Below, one piece after another: positions 25,806-34,047 of a DNA stretch of 64,000 bases. Numbering within the stretch: the first letter of the stretch is position 1; every line of letters begins with the position of its first letter. The position numbers and the translations under genes were made by a program. Origin of the DNA: Microbacterium salsuginis (GTDB taxonomy: Bacteria > Actinomycetota > Actinomycetes > Actinomycetales > Microbacteriaceae). Location: positions 124,001 to 188,000 of the forward strand of contig NZ_JABACI010000001.1 in the NCBI RefSeq assembly GCF_012524205.1, in the 5' to 3' direction. The notes under the pieces are model-generated. The model made no database searches. It saw only the letters and a list, made by a program, of their open reading frames with translations, and was not told the origin of the DNA.

Positions 25806-26915
25806 ATGACGATCGTCGCGCACTCCCATCCGTTCGTCGTGGGCGTGGATACCCACGCGAAGACACACACCTATGCCGTCGTCGAGACGGGGAGTGGACA
25901 GCTGTTGGCCTGCCAGCAGTTCCCGACCACACCACCGGGCATCGCCCGCGCGATCGGCTGGGCTGGCCGCTTGACCGGGGGCCAGGCCGATACCTTGTGG
26001 TCGATCGAGGGTGTCGCCACCTACGGGGCGCGACTGGCCCGCGCCGCCGCCGACAGCGGATACGAGGTGGTCGAAGCACCTCGCATCAGCGCGAGGACCC
26101 GCCGCGGCGTCGGTAAGTCCGACCCGTTGGACGCCCGTGCGATTGCAGCAGCAGTGCTGCCTCTGGAAGACACGCAGCTGCGTCGTCCCCGCGCCGACGA
26201 CGGGACCCGCCAAGCGCTGCGCGTGCTGGTGGCCGCGCGCGACCAGATGGCCACGGAGAAGACGGTGAACGTGAACGCGCTCACCGCGCTTCTGCGCACC
26301 AATGATCTGGGAATCGACGCCCGCAGACCCCTGACCGCGGCGCAGATCGGGCAGGCATCACGCTGGCAGAAGCGCATCGAGCCTCTCGCCATCGCCACCG
26401 CGCGAGGCGAGGCCGTCCGGCTGGCCCGCCGCATCGTGGACCTGCAGCGTGCGCTGACCGAGAACCACGCCCGTCTGACCGAACTGATCATCGCGAGTCC
26501 CGCCGCGCCGCTGCTGCAGGAGACCGGCGTCGGCGCTTACACCGCCGCGGTCGTCATCACGGCGTGGTCCCACCCCGGCCGGGTCCGAAGCGACGGCGCG
26601 TTCGCGTCGCTCGCCGGCGTGAGCCCGCTCCCCGCGTCCAGCGGCAACACGACCCGTCACCGTCTGAACCGGGGTGGGGATCGGCGTCTGAACAAGGCGC
26701 TTCACTTCATCGCGATCACACGAATGAGTCGCGATCCCGGCACGAAGGCCTACCTCGACAAGCGCCTCGCCGAAGGGCGCACCCGACGCGAGATCAGACG
26801 GTGCATCAAGCGCTACCTCGCCCGACACCTCTACCGAACCCTCAACGCGCTTTACGAACACCCCGCCGAGGAACGGCCCACCTCAGCCTCCACCCTCGCT
26901 CCGACAATCGGCTGA
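25806..26915 (+). CDS. IS110-family transposase (DEDD/serine recombinase)
   Basis: A 369-residue recombinase. The RuvC-like DEDD tetrad is visible as Asp15 (VGVDTHAKTH), Glu68 (WSIEG), Asp106 and Asp109 (KSDPLDARAIA). A coiled-coil linker follows (about 200-230). The C-terminal Tnp domain has LLQETGVGAYTAAVVI, the ASLAGVSPLPASSGNTTRH segment carrying the conserved serine at Ser278/279, and NRGGDRRLNKALH. Length and motifs are complete, so the gene looks intact. ATG 25806 follows AAAGGAAGGACC. Only one copy is seen in the window. Confidence 0.95.
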   Translation: MTIVAHSHPFVVGVDTHAKTHTYAVVETGSGQLLACQQFPTTPPGIARAIGWAGRLTGGQADTLWSIEGVATYGARLARAAADSGYEVVEAPRISARTRRGVGKSDPLDARAIAAAVLPLEDTQLRRPRADDGTRQALRVLVAARDQMATEKTVNVNALTALLRTNDLGIDARRPLTAAQIGQASRWQKRIEPLAIATARGEAVRLARRIVDLQRALTENHARLTELIIASPAAPLLQETGVGAYTAAVVITAWSHPGRVRSDGAFASLAGVSPLPASSGNTTRHRLNRGGDRRLNKALHFIAITRMSRDPGTKAYLDKRLAEGRTRREIRRCIKRYLARHLYRTLNALYEHPAEERPTSASTLAPTIG

Positions 26916-27141
26916 TCACGCGGGGAGGGGACGACGAAGTGCCCGAGTGAGCGGTTGATAAGCGGAGCTCGCAGCGCAGCGGAGAGCGGAGTCTGCAAAT
27001 AGCGAACGACAGGAACGGAGTCGTCAGCGCCCCGCTACCCTCTCGCCGTCGGAGAGGGGCATCGCTCTCGTGCGCGATGTCGCAGGGCTGATGCTCGATC
27101 ACGTTTGCGAAACGGACCAGCCAGAAGGTGCGTCGGGTCGA

Positions 27142-27147
27142 TACCGT
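27142..27147 (+). promoter_or_regulatory. Candidate -10 box of the orphan lipoprotein gene
   Basis: TACCGT, 6 nt before the ATG at 27154, without a Shine-Dalgarno sequence. Confidence 0.5.
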
Positions 27148-27153
27148 AACGCC

Positions 27154-27690
27154 ATGCGCCGCCGCCTCGCTTCCATCGCGGTGATAATTGGGCTCGCGGT
27201 CGTCCTCACCGCCTGCAGCCCACCATTCATCGGCACGATCGGCGTAGAGCGAAACGACGATGGGACCCTCACGGTGCTCATTCGAGTCTGCCGGGACTAC
27301 GTCGAAACGCTCATCGTCGACCCGATCAACTCGTTTCCCAACGCTAAGAACGGGGCCCCGTTGAGCGATAGATGGGAGTCAGTACCGAACATAGAGTTCC
27401 CCCTGAGCCCGGCGGTGGAAAGCGCCGCCGACGTTCCCTTCCCGGTCGACGAGGCGGATCTCGAAACATACGTTCTCTATCGACTCTGGGCGGGGAGCCG
27501 AGAAGGCAACGCGTTCTCGGGCCAGTTCGGCGCTTCGGAACTCGCAGCACTCAAACCAGGCGAAGTGTTGGCCGGGCCGACGCGCGACGACGAGGAATCC
27601 GAGTACGTGAGAGATGACGGGCGAGGTGGGACCTTCATGATCGTCAGCCGCGACGCATTCGAGGAACGCGCCGAGGAGTTCTGCACTTAG
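27154..27690 (+). CDS. Hypothetical lipoprotein
   Basis: A 178-residue protein with a lipoprotein signal: three N-terminal arginines, a hydrophobic segment and lipobox LTAC with Cys21. The mature part has no recognised domain and a second and third Cys (near residue 49 and at the second-last position) that could pair. I cannot assign a function. Codon use differs from neighbours: ATA and AGA codons appear several times and third-position A/T is more common, which suggests recent acquisition, perhaps with the adjacent IS110. ATG 27154 is supported by the lipobox spacing and the -10 box. Confidence 0.8.
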   Translation: MRRRLASIAVIIGLAVVLTACSPPFIGTIGVERNDDGTLTVLIRVCRDYVETLIVDPINSFPNAKNGAPLSDRWESVPNIEFPLSPAVESAADVPFPVDEADLETYVLYRLWAGSREGNAFSGQFGASELAALKPGEVLAGPTRDDEESEYVRDDGRGGTFMIVSRDAFEERAEEFCT

Positions 27691-27796
27691 CCTCGTGGGA
27701 CCAGCTGCCTCGGGCTCAGCAAGCCCCACACACCCGACGCTACCCCAGCGGCCGACGCAACTTGACAAACATAGAAGCGTCGAAAGCGGCCGTATC

Positions 27797-27820
27797 GCGT
27801 ACACAGGTGACGAACGAACG
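27797..27820. repeat. Half-copy of a palindromic intergenic repeat (right arm)
   Basis: The core ACAGGTGACGAACGAAC matches the right arm of the complete hairpin at 46036-46098. It faces the left arm at 25487-25510, with the IS110 and the lipoprotein gene between them. The rest of 27691-27836 holds nothing I can identify. Confidence 0.65.
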
Positions 27821-27836
27821 TCGTGGCGAGGGGCGG

Positions 27837-28853
27837 TCAGGCGCTCGCGCGGCGAACGAGGGTCGTGGGGAGCGTGATCGGCTCGGGCTCGGCCCCGTCG
27901 ATGACGCGCAGCAGCAGCGAGACCATCTCTTCGCTGAGGCGATCCCACGGCTGGCGCATGGTCGTGAGCGGCGGCTGGTGGGTCGCGGCCAGCCCGGAGT
28001 CGTCGAACCCGGCCACGGCGATGTCGTCGGGCACCCTCAGTCCGGCCTCGCGCAGCGTCGCGATCGCGCCCGCCGCCATGAGGTCGCTGGCCGCGAAGAC
28101 CGCGTCGATGTCGCGCGTGCGCTCGAGCAGTCGCGACATCGCGGCAGCGCCGGAGTCTTGACTGTAGTCGCCGGCTTCCACCAGGTCGGGGTCGAAATCC
28201 TCACCCATCTCGTCTCGGAAGCCGACCAGGCGGAAGCGTCCACCGGGGGTGTCGTGCGGCCCCGCGATCATGGCGATGCGGCGGTGACCGCGCTCCCGCA
28301 GATAGCGCGTCATCTCGCGGGCCGAACCGATCTCGTCGACCGAGACGGTGGGCACGGAGGCATCATGGCCGAGCGGGATGCCACAGCACACCGTGGGCAC
28401 GCCTGCTTCGAGCAGCTGCTCGACCAGCGGGTCGGCTTCGTGCGACGAGATGAGCAGCACCCCGTCGACGTGCCCGGCTCCGACGAAGTGGGCGACGTTG
28501 GCCCGCTCGGCCGGCGTCCCGGCCACGAGCAGGACGAGCGTCATGGACCGCTGGGCCAGTGCCTCGGCCGCGCCGCGCAGCAGCAGGGCGAAGGTCGGGT
28601 CGTCGAACAGCAGATGCTGGGGCTCGGTCAGGAGGAACGCGAGCGAGCCGGCACGGCCGGTCGCGAGGCTGCGGGCGGCGTGATTGGCGGTGTACCCGGT
28701 GCGGCGGATCGCCTCTTCCACCGCGACTCGGGCGTCGGGCGAGACCCAGTGGCCGCCGTTGATGACGCGCGAGACGGTGCCGCGCGAGACGCCCGCGGCC
28801 GCAGCCACGTCGCGAATCGTCGGCTTGCGCCGTACAGACGTCGTCTCCTCCAC
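27837..28853 (-). CDS. LacI-family transcriptional regulator of the galactan cluster
   Basis: A 338-residue repressor-type protein. The helix-turn-helix is PTIRDVAAAAGVSRGTVSRV followed by the hinge helix HAARSLATGRAG; the periplasmic-binding-protein-like sensor domain follows, with AGFDDSGLAA near the end. GTG 28853 is chosen because TAGAGT lies 8 nt before it; a longer frame from 28922 adds sequence unlike LacI N-termini and would read through an operator. It diverges from the beta-galactosidase gene and two identical palindromes lie between them, so it very probably controls both itself and the galactan genes; inducer likely galactose or a galacto-oligosaccharide. Confidence 0.92.
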   Translation of the reverse strand: MEETTSVRRKPTIRDVAAAAGVSRGTVSRVINGGHWVSPDARVAVEEAIRRTGYTANHAARSLATGRAGSLAFLLTEPQHLLFDDPTFALLLRGAAEALAQRSMTLVLLVAGTPAERANVAHFVGAGHVDGVLLISSHEADPLVEQLLEAGVPTVCCGIPLGHDASVPTVSVDEIGSAREMTRYLRERGHRRIAMIAGPHDTPGGRFRLVGFRDEMGEDFDPDLVEAGDYSQDSGAAAMSRLLERTRDIDAVFAASDLMAAGAIATLREAGLRVPDDIAVAGFDDSGLAATHQPPLTTMRQPWDRLSEEMVSLLLRVIDGAEPEPITLPTTLVRRASA

Positions 28854-28861
28854 GACGAGTG

Positions 28862-28867
28862 ACTCTA
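28862..28867 (-). promoter_or_regulatory. Candidate -10 box of the LacI gene
   Basis: TAGAGT on the minus strand, 8 nt before the GTG at 28853; supports the shorter start. Confidence 0.45.
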
Positions 28868-28907
28868 CCCCGCCCGCGGTCCTCGTCTGCGTGCCGACAC
28901 GACACCG

Positions 28908-28925
28908 ACTGTGACCGGTCACAGT
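28908..28925. promoter_or_regulatory. LacI-type operator 1
   Basis: Perfect 18-bp palindrome ACTGTGACCGGTCACAGT with the central CG typical of LacI-family operators. It lies upstream of both divergent genes, 55 nt from the regulator start. Confidence 0.8.
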
Positions 28926-28973
28926 TGAGTAACGGTTGCCGTGCCCACCGTGCGGGGCGGCATCCGTCTCAGG

Positions 28974-28995
28974 TAGAACTGTGACCGGTCACAGT
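28974..28995 (+). promoter_or_regulatory. LacI-type operator 2 with overlapping -10-like box
   Basis: An identical 18-bp palindrome at 28978-28995, 70 bp from operator 1. A TAGAAC hexamer at 28974-28979 abuts it, so bound repressor would cover the likely transcription start of the galactan operon. The -35 is not evident. The ATG at 29057 has GGAG at 29048. Confidence 0.7.
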
Positions 28996-29056
28996 CCGCG
29001 ACTCCCCGTCGCTCGGATCCGACCGAGCCTCACCCTTTCGACCCGATGGAGCGTCC

Positions 29057-31078
29057 ATGACCTCGCCCGACCGCTGGCCCGAGATCCGGGGTATCGCCTA
29101 TGGCGGCGACTACACCCCCGAGCAGTGGCCCCGGGAGGTGTGGCGCGAGGATGTCGCGCTCATGCGCGAGGCCGGAGTGAACCTCGTCAGCGTCGGCATC
29201 TTCTCGTGGGCTCTGCTGGAGACCAGCGAGGGCGTGTTCGACTTCGCCTGGCTCGACGAGCTGCTCGACCTGCTGCACGAGAACGGCATCGCGGTCGACC
29301 TGGGCACGCCGACCGCCTCTCCCCCGGCCTGGTTCTTCGCGAACCACCCCGACGCTCGCGTCGTGACCCGCGACGGCACCGTCATGGGCTTCGGTGCGCG
29401 GGGCATGGCCTCCCACTCGTCGGCGGCGTACCGCGAGGCGATCGTCCGGATCGCCTCCGCGCTTGCAGAGCGCTACGGCTCGCACCCGGCCGTCGTGCTG
29501 TGGCACGTGCACAACGAGTACGGCGTGCCCGTCGGCGAGGACTACTCCGCGCAGTCGGTCCAGGCGTTCCGCGGCTGGCTGCGCAGCAAGTACGGCTCAC
29601 TCGACGCGCTCAACGCCGCGTGGGGCACCGCCTTCTGGGGCCAGCGCTACGGCGAGTGGGATCACGTCGGTGCCCCGGCGGTCGCCCCCTCGGTCGTGAA
29701 CCCGGCGCAGCGCCTCGACTTCGCGCGCTTCACCGACCACCAGCTGCGCGAGTGCTTCATCGCCGAGCGCGACGCGATCCGCGCCCACGCGTCGCAGCCG
29801 ATCACCACGAACTTCATGGCGAACCAGAGCTGGACCACCGACATGTGGGCCTGGGCACGCGAGGTCGACATCGTCTCGGACGACCACTACCTGTGGGCCG
29901 CCGACCCCGAGGGTGAGATCGGGCTGGCCATCGCGGCCGACCTGTCCCGGTCGGTCGGCGGCGGCAAGCCGTGGATCCTCATGGAGCACTCGACCTCCGC
30001 GGTCAACTGGCAGCCGCGGAACGTCGCCAAGCGCCCCGGCGAGATGGCACGCAACTCGCTCACCCATCTCGCCCGCGGGGCCGACGCGATCCTGTTCTTC
30101 CAATGGCGCGCCTCACGCTCGGGCGCCGAGAAGTTCCACTCCGCGATGATCCCCCACGCCGGCACATCGTCCCGCGTGTGGCGTGAGGTCGTCGAGCTCG
30201 GAGCCGCCTTGGACCGGCTGGACGAGCTGCGGGGATCGCGCGTGCAGGCGGATGTCGCGATCCTGTGGGACTTCGAGTCCTTCTGGGCGCAGGACCTCGA
30301 GTGGCGCCCGTCCGTCGACGTCTCACACGCCGAGCGCATCCGCGCGTTCTACGAGGCGCTGTGGCGCGACGGCATCACCGCCGACTTCGCCCTCCCCGGC
30401 CATGACCTCTCGCGGTACAAGCTGGTGATCGCCCCCGCGCAGTATCTGCTGAGCGCCGCCGACGCGGCGAACCTCACCGACTACGTGTCTCGCGGCGGCA
30501 CGCTGGTGGTCTCGTTCTTCTCGGCGATCGTCGACGAGAACGACGCCGTGCACGCCGGCGGCGGCTTCGTGGCTCCGCTGCGCGAGGCGCTGGGCCTCGT
30601 CGTGGAGGAGTTCCTCCCGCTGCGCGAAGGTGCACGTCACGAGGTGCGCTGGTCCGGCTCATCCCCGGCCACCCTGATCGCCGACGCCTGGCAGGAGGAC
30701 CTCGTCCTGGAGGGCGCGGAGCCGCTGGGCACCTACGTCGACGGTCCCGGTGCCGAGGGCGCCGCGATCACGCGTCACCGCCACGGTGCAGGCAGCGGCT
30801 GGTACATCAGCACGCGACTGGATGCCGCGGGCCTTCGCACCGTCATGGCCGAGGTCTACGCCGATGCCGGAGTGACGGCATCCACTCGCCCCGAAGGCCT
30901 CGAGGTCGTGGTGCGCCGCAGCGCGGACGCGGCGTTCATGGTCGCGATCAACCATCGCGACGAGCCTCTCACCCTCACCGCGAGCGGCGTCGAGCTGCTC
31001 ACCGGTGACGCCGTCGACGGTGAGCTGACCGTGCCCGGCGGCGGCGTCGCCGTGGTGCGCACGACCGACGACACCTGA
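29057..31078 (+). CDS. GH42 beta-galactosidase
   Basis: A cytoplasmic glycoside hydrolase of 673 residues that releases galactose from beta-galactosides, here expected to be galactan-derived oligosaccharides. No signal peptide is present. The start GIAYGGDYTPEQWP is typical of GH42. The acid/base is Glu154 in WHVHNEYG and the nucleophile Glu310 in ILMEHSTSAVNW; a trimerisation domain and C-terminal beta-sandwich follow. It is the first gene of the galactan operon, with the binding-protein gene 28 nt downstream. In Bacillus the equivalent enzyme is GanA. Confidence 0.95.
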   Translation: MTSPDRWPEIRGIAYGGDYTPEQWPREVWREDVALMREAGVNLVSVGIFSWALLETSEGVFDFAWLDELLDLLHENGIAVDLGTPTASPPAWFFANHPDARVVTRDGTVMGFGARGMASHSSAAYREAIVRIASALAERYGSHPAVVLWHVHNEYGVPVGEDYSAQSVQAFRGWLRSKYGSLDALNAAWGTAFWGQRYGEWDHVGAPAVAPSVVNPAQRLDFARFTDHQLRECFIAERDAIRAHASQPITTNFMANQSWTTDMWAWAREVDIVSDDHYLWAADPEGEIGLAIAADLSRSVGGGKPWILMEHSTSAVNWQPRNVAKRPGEMARNSLTHLARGADAILFFQWRASRSGAEKFHSAMIPHAGTSSRVWREVVELGAALDRLDELRGSRVQADVAILWDFESFWAQDLEWRPSVDVSHAERIRAFYEALWRDGITADFALPGHDLSRYKLVIAPAQYLLSAADAANLTDYVSRGGTLVVSFFSAIVDENDAVHAGGGFVAPLREALGLVVEEFLPLREGARHEVRWSGSSPATLIADAWQEDLVLEGAEPLGTYVDGPGAEGAAITRHRHGAGSGWYISTRLDAAGLRTVMAEVYADAGVTASTRPEGLEVVVRRSADAAFMVAINHRDEPLTLTASGVELLTGDAVDGELTVPGGGVAVVRTTDDT

Positions 31079-31106
31079 ATACCCACCACCACCGAAAGGG
31101 AACATC

Positions 31107-32336
31107 ATGCGTAAGCAGATCGCATTCGGAGCGCTGGCGCTCACGACCGCGGTCGTGCTGGCCGGCTGCGCCGGCGGCTCGACCGACGACGGCGAGGGCG
31201 AGAACAGCGACGGCAGCGGCGTCGAGCTCGTCATCTGGACCGATGAGGAGCGCGAGCAGGCCATCTCGGATGCCGCCGCGGCGTTCGAGGAGGAGACCGG
31301 CGCCACCGTGACCCTCGTGCAGAAGAACTTCGAAGACCTGCGCAACGACTTCATCGCCCAGGTGCCGACCGGCGAGGGTCCCGACATCACCGTCGGCGCG
31401 CACGACTGGCTCGGCGCGCTCGTGGCTGCGGGCGTCGTCGACACCATCGACCTCGGTGACAAGGCCTCGGAATTCGAGGAGGTCGCACTGCAGGCCATGA
31501 CATACGACGGCCAGCTGTACGCCCTGCCGTACTCGCTCGAGACGATCGCGCTCGTGCAGAACGTCGACCTCGTCGGCGAAGAGGCGCCGGCGTCGTGGGA
31601 CGACATGATCGCGCGCGGCCTCGCGTCGGGCGCCGAGCGCCCGTTCGTCATCAACACGAACGGCGAGACCGGCGACGGCTACACGATGTACGGCTTCCAG
31701 ACGTCGTTCGGCGCACCCGTCTTCGTGCAGGACGAGTCGGGGTCGTACACGTCGGAGGTCGCGATGGGCGGTGCTCCGGGCGAGGCGTTCGCGTCGTGGC
31801 TCGGCGCGAACGGCTCGGCCGGCACCGGCTACATCTCGACGACGGTCGACTACGACATCAACAACGAGCTGTTCAACTCGGGGCAGGCTCCGTACACGAT
31901 CCAGGGACCGTGGGCCATCAGTGCCTACCCCGACGTGAACGTCGCGGTCAACCCGATCCCGTCGGCGGGCGGCCAGCCGGCGGCGCCGTTCGTGGGCGTG
32001 CAGGGCTTCTACCTCAGCTCGCAGTCGAAGAACGCCCTGCTCGCGCAGGAGTTCCTCGTGAACTACATGGGCACCGAGGACGCGCAGCGCGCGCTGTACG
32101 AGGCCGACCCGCGCATCCCCGCATGGTCGACACTCGCCGAGGAGGTCGCCTCCGACCCGATCATCGCGGGCTTCCTCGCGTCGGCGCAGGCCGGCGTGCC
32201 GATGCCGAGCATCCCCGAGATGGGATCGGTGTGGGACCTGTGGAACGCCGCGCAGTCGCAGATCATCAACGGCGCCGACCCGGTGACGACGTGGAACACC
32301 ATGGTCGCCGACCTCGAAGAGACGGTCGCCGGCTGA
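31107..32336 (+). CDS. Oligosaccharide-binding lipoprotein of ABC importer
   Basis: A MalE-like extracellular solute-binding protein of 409 residues. The signal ends in lipobox LAGC with Cys21, followed by a short Asp/Glu/Ser linker; the body has VELVIWTDEEREQAISDAAAAFEEETG and the MalE-like ILDNPYAALP-type turn ALPYSLETIALVQN. GAAAGGGA precedes the ATG. By context it should bind beta-1,4-galacto-oligosaccharides, matching GanS. A perfect 13-bp hairpin follows the stop and may give it higher expression than the permeases. Confidence 0.92.
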   Translation: MRKQIAFGALALTTAVVLAGCAGGSTDDGEGENSDGSGVELVIWTDEEREQAISDAAAAFEEETGATVTLVQKNFEDLRNDFIAQVPTGEGPDITVGAHDWLGALVAAGVVDTIDLGDKASEFEEVALQAMTYDGQLYALPYSLETIALVQNVDLVGEEAPASWDDMIARGLASGAERPFVINTNGETGDGYTMYGFQTSFGAPVFVQDESGSYTSEVAMGGAPGEAFASWLGANGSAGTGYISTTVDYDINNELFNSGQAPYTIQGPWAISAYPDVNVAVNPIPSAGGQPAAPFVGVQGFYLSSQSKNALLAQEFLVNYMGTEDAQRALYEADPRIPAWSTLAEEVASDPIIAGFLASAQAGVPMPSIPEMGSVWDLWNAAQSQIINGADPVTTWNTMVADLEETVAG

Positions 32337-32342
32337 CAAGCC

Positions 32343-32380
32343 GCCGGAGGGCGGGTGAGTGCCTCTCCCCGCCCTCCGGC
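32343..32380 (+). terminator. Intra-operon hairpin after the binding-protein gene
   Basis: Perfect 13-bp stem (GCCGGAGGGCGGG and complement) with a 12-nt loop, beginning a few bases past the stop of the binding-protein gene and 35 nt before the permease start. No T-run, so probably a partial terminator or 3' stabiliser. Confidence 0.65.
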
Positions 32381-32415
32381 CCCCACCGACCCGCGCACAG
32401 CGACAGGAGCACAGC

Positions 32416-34047
32416 ATGACGGTGGATGCCCCTACCACGCCGGCCTCGCCGCCCGACACGGCCCACCCGCCGCGCCGCGAATCGCACGCGCGCCGGTGGC
32501 GCGGTCCCGGCTGGGGCTTCCTCGCCAAGGTCGCCCTCATGGCGCTGGTCAACGCTTTCGGCGTGATGGCGCTGATCAGCGCATTCCGGGCGGAGTCGTG
32601 GGTCGTCTTCGGCGCGACGCTCGTGCTGCTCCTGGCGGCCGACGTGGTCTACTTCACCAAGCGCGCACTGCCGCTGAAGTATCTGCTGCCGGGCCTGGTG
32701 TTCCTGCTGGTCTTCCAGGTCTTCATCTTCGCGTACACGGCGTACATCGCCTTCACCAACTACGGCACGGGTCACGCCGGCACCCAGGAGCAGGCCGTCG
32801 AGGCGGCGCTCATCCAGGGCGAGCGGCGCATCGAGGACTCCGCCACCTACCCGCTCTCGGTGGTCGAGCGACTCGGCGGCGAACTGGGCTTCGCGATCGT
32901 CGATGAGGACGGCGACGTACAGGTCGGCTCGGCGACCGAGCCGCTGAGCGCCGCCCGCGACGCCGAGGTGGGAGCGGGGGGCGTCCCGACCGATGTCCCC
33001 GGCTGGACCGTGGTGCCGCGCACCGCGGTCATCACCGACCCCGCGCTGCAGGAGCAGATCGCCTCGCTGCGGGTGCCGGTCTCAGATGACCCGAACGACG
33101 GCTCGATCCGCACGCGCGACGGCTCGTCCGGCGCGGTCTACGAGTCGACGCTGGTGTGGGATGCCTCGGCGCAGACCATCACCGACACCACGACCGGCAC
33201 CGTGTACACCGCGAACGACCGCGGCTCGTTCGTGTCGGCCGAGGGCGACGCGCTGCCCACCGGGTGGTACGTCAATGTCGGCTTCGACAACTTCCTGCGG
33301 CTGTTCACCGATCCGGTCCTCGCGCAGACGCTCCTGGCGGTGACCGCGTGGACCTTCGTCTTCGCGATCCTGTCGGTGGTGCTGCCGTTCGCGCTCGGGC
33401 TGCTCCTGGCGCTCATCTACAACGACGCGCGGCTCAGGGGCAGACGCTTCCTGCGGACGCTGTACATCCTCCCGTACGCGTTCCCGGCGTTCATGTCGGC
33501 GCTTCTGTTCCGCGGCATGTTCAACGCGGAGTTCGGCGTGATCAACGACCTGTTCTTCTTCGGCGCCGACATCAACTGGCTCGGGGACCCGTGGCTCGCA
33601 CGCGGCGCGGTGATCTGGGTGAACCTGTGGCTCACCTACCCGTACTACTTCCTGGTGTGCACCGGTGCGCTGCAGGCTCTCCCGCCGGACACGCTCGAGG
33701 CGGCGCAGCTGGACGGCGCGGGCCGCTCGCGGCAGTTGCGCTCGATCATCCTGCCGCTGGTGCTCGTGGCGACCGCGCCGCTGCTCATCTCGTCGTTCGC
33801 CTTCAGCTTCAACAACTTCACCGTCATCTACATGTTCAACAACGGCGGCCCGGCGATCCCGGGGGCGCCGTACGCGCTCGGGGCGACCGACATCCTGATC
33901 TCCGCCATCTACGACATCTCGGGGGTCTCGGGCGGCGCCGCCGACTACGGCCTCGCCAGCGCCCTGTCGATCCTGGTGTTCGCCGTCGTGGGGGCCATCT
34001 CGGCCGTCGCGTTCCGCCAGACCCGCAAGCTCGAGGAGTTCCAGTGA
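32416..34047 (+). CDS. MalF-type ABC permease with large extracytoplasmic loop
   Basis: A membrane permease of 543 residues. Three N-terminal helices are followed by a large extracytoplasmic insertion of about 170 residues (roughly 114-285), as in MalF, then the core permease helices. The coupling EAA loop reads LEAAQLDGAGRSRQLRSIILP. The ATG at 32416 follows CAGGAGC. It pairs with the next gene, overlapping as TGATG, and with the upstream binding protein. No ATPase gene is in the operon; such importers usually share an MsmX/MsmK-type ATPase encoded elsewhere. Functional match is GanP. Confidence 0.93.
   Translation: MTVDAPTTPASPPDTAHPPRRESHARRWRGPGWGFLAKVALMALVNAFGVMALISAFRAESWVVFGATLVLLLAADVVYFTKRALPLKYLLPGLVFLLVFQVFIFAYTAYIAFTNYGTGHAGTQEQAVEAALIQGERRIEDSATYPLSVVERLGGELGFAIVDEDGDVQVGSATEPLSAARDAEVGAGGVPTDVPGWTVVPRTAVITDPALQEQIASLRVPVSDDPNDGSIRTRDGSSGAVYESTLVWDASAQTITDTTTGTVYTANDRGSFVSAEGDALPTGWYVNVGFDNFLRLFTDPVLAQTLLAVTAWTFVFAILSVVLPFALGLLLALIYNDARLRGRRFLRTLYILPYAFPAFMSALLFRGMFNAEFGVINDLFFFGADINWLGDPWLARGAVIWVNLWLTYPYYFLVCTGALQALPPDTLEAAQLDGAGRSRQLRSIILPLVLVATAPLLISSFAFSFNNFTVIYMFNNGGPAIPGAPYALGATDILISAIYDISGVSGGAADYGLASALSILVFAVVGAISAVAFRQTRKLEEFQ

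Larger units (their letters stand above)
25511..27000 (+). mobile_element. IS110-family insertion sequence, ends approximate
   Basis: The element consists of a long 5' non-coding leader, one transposase gene and a short 3' tail, the IS110 layout. IS110 elements lack terminal inverted repeats and often target duplications, so the ends cannot be read precisely. The left limit is placed after the half-palindrome at 25510; the right limit is an estimate 85 nt past the transposase. Between the transposase and the next gene (26916-27153) there is no gene, only Gly/Arg-like purine-rich sequence and a hairpin with arms CCCTCTC at 27038-27058. Confidence 0.7.

Noticed and set aside
25427..25870. Minus-strand open frames over the IS110 leader
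   Set aside because: They have no domain or ribosome site and overlap the transposase start; their composition is that of shadow frames.
26930..27010. Purine-rich near-repeats (GCGGAG, GGAGTC) after the transposase as IS terminal repeats
   Set aside because: No matching sequence was found at the left end, and IS110 elements normally lack terminal inverted repeats.
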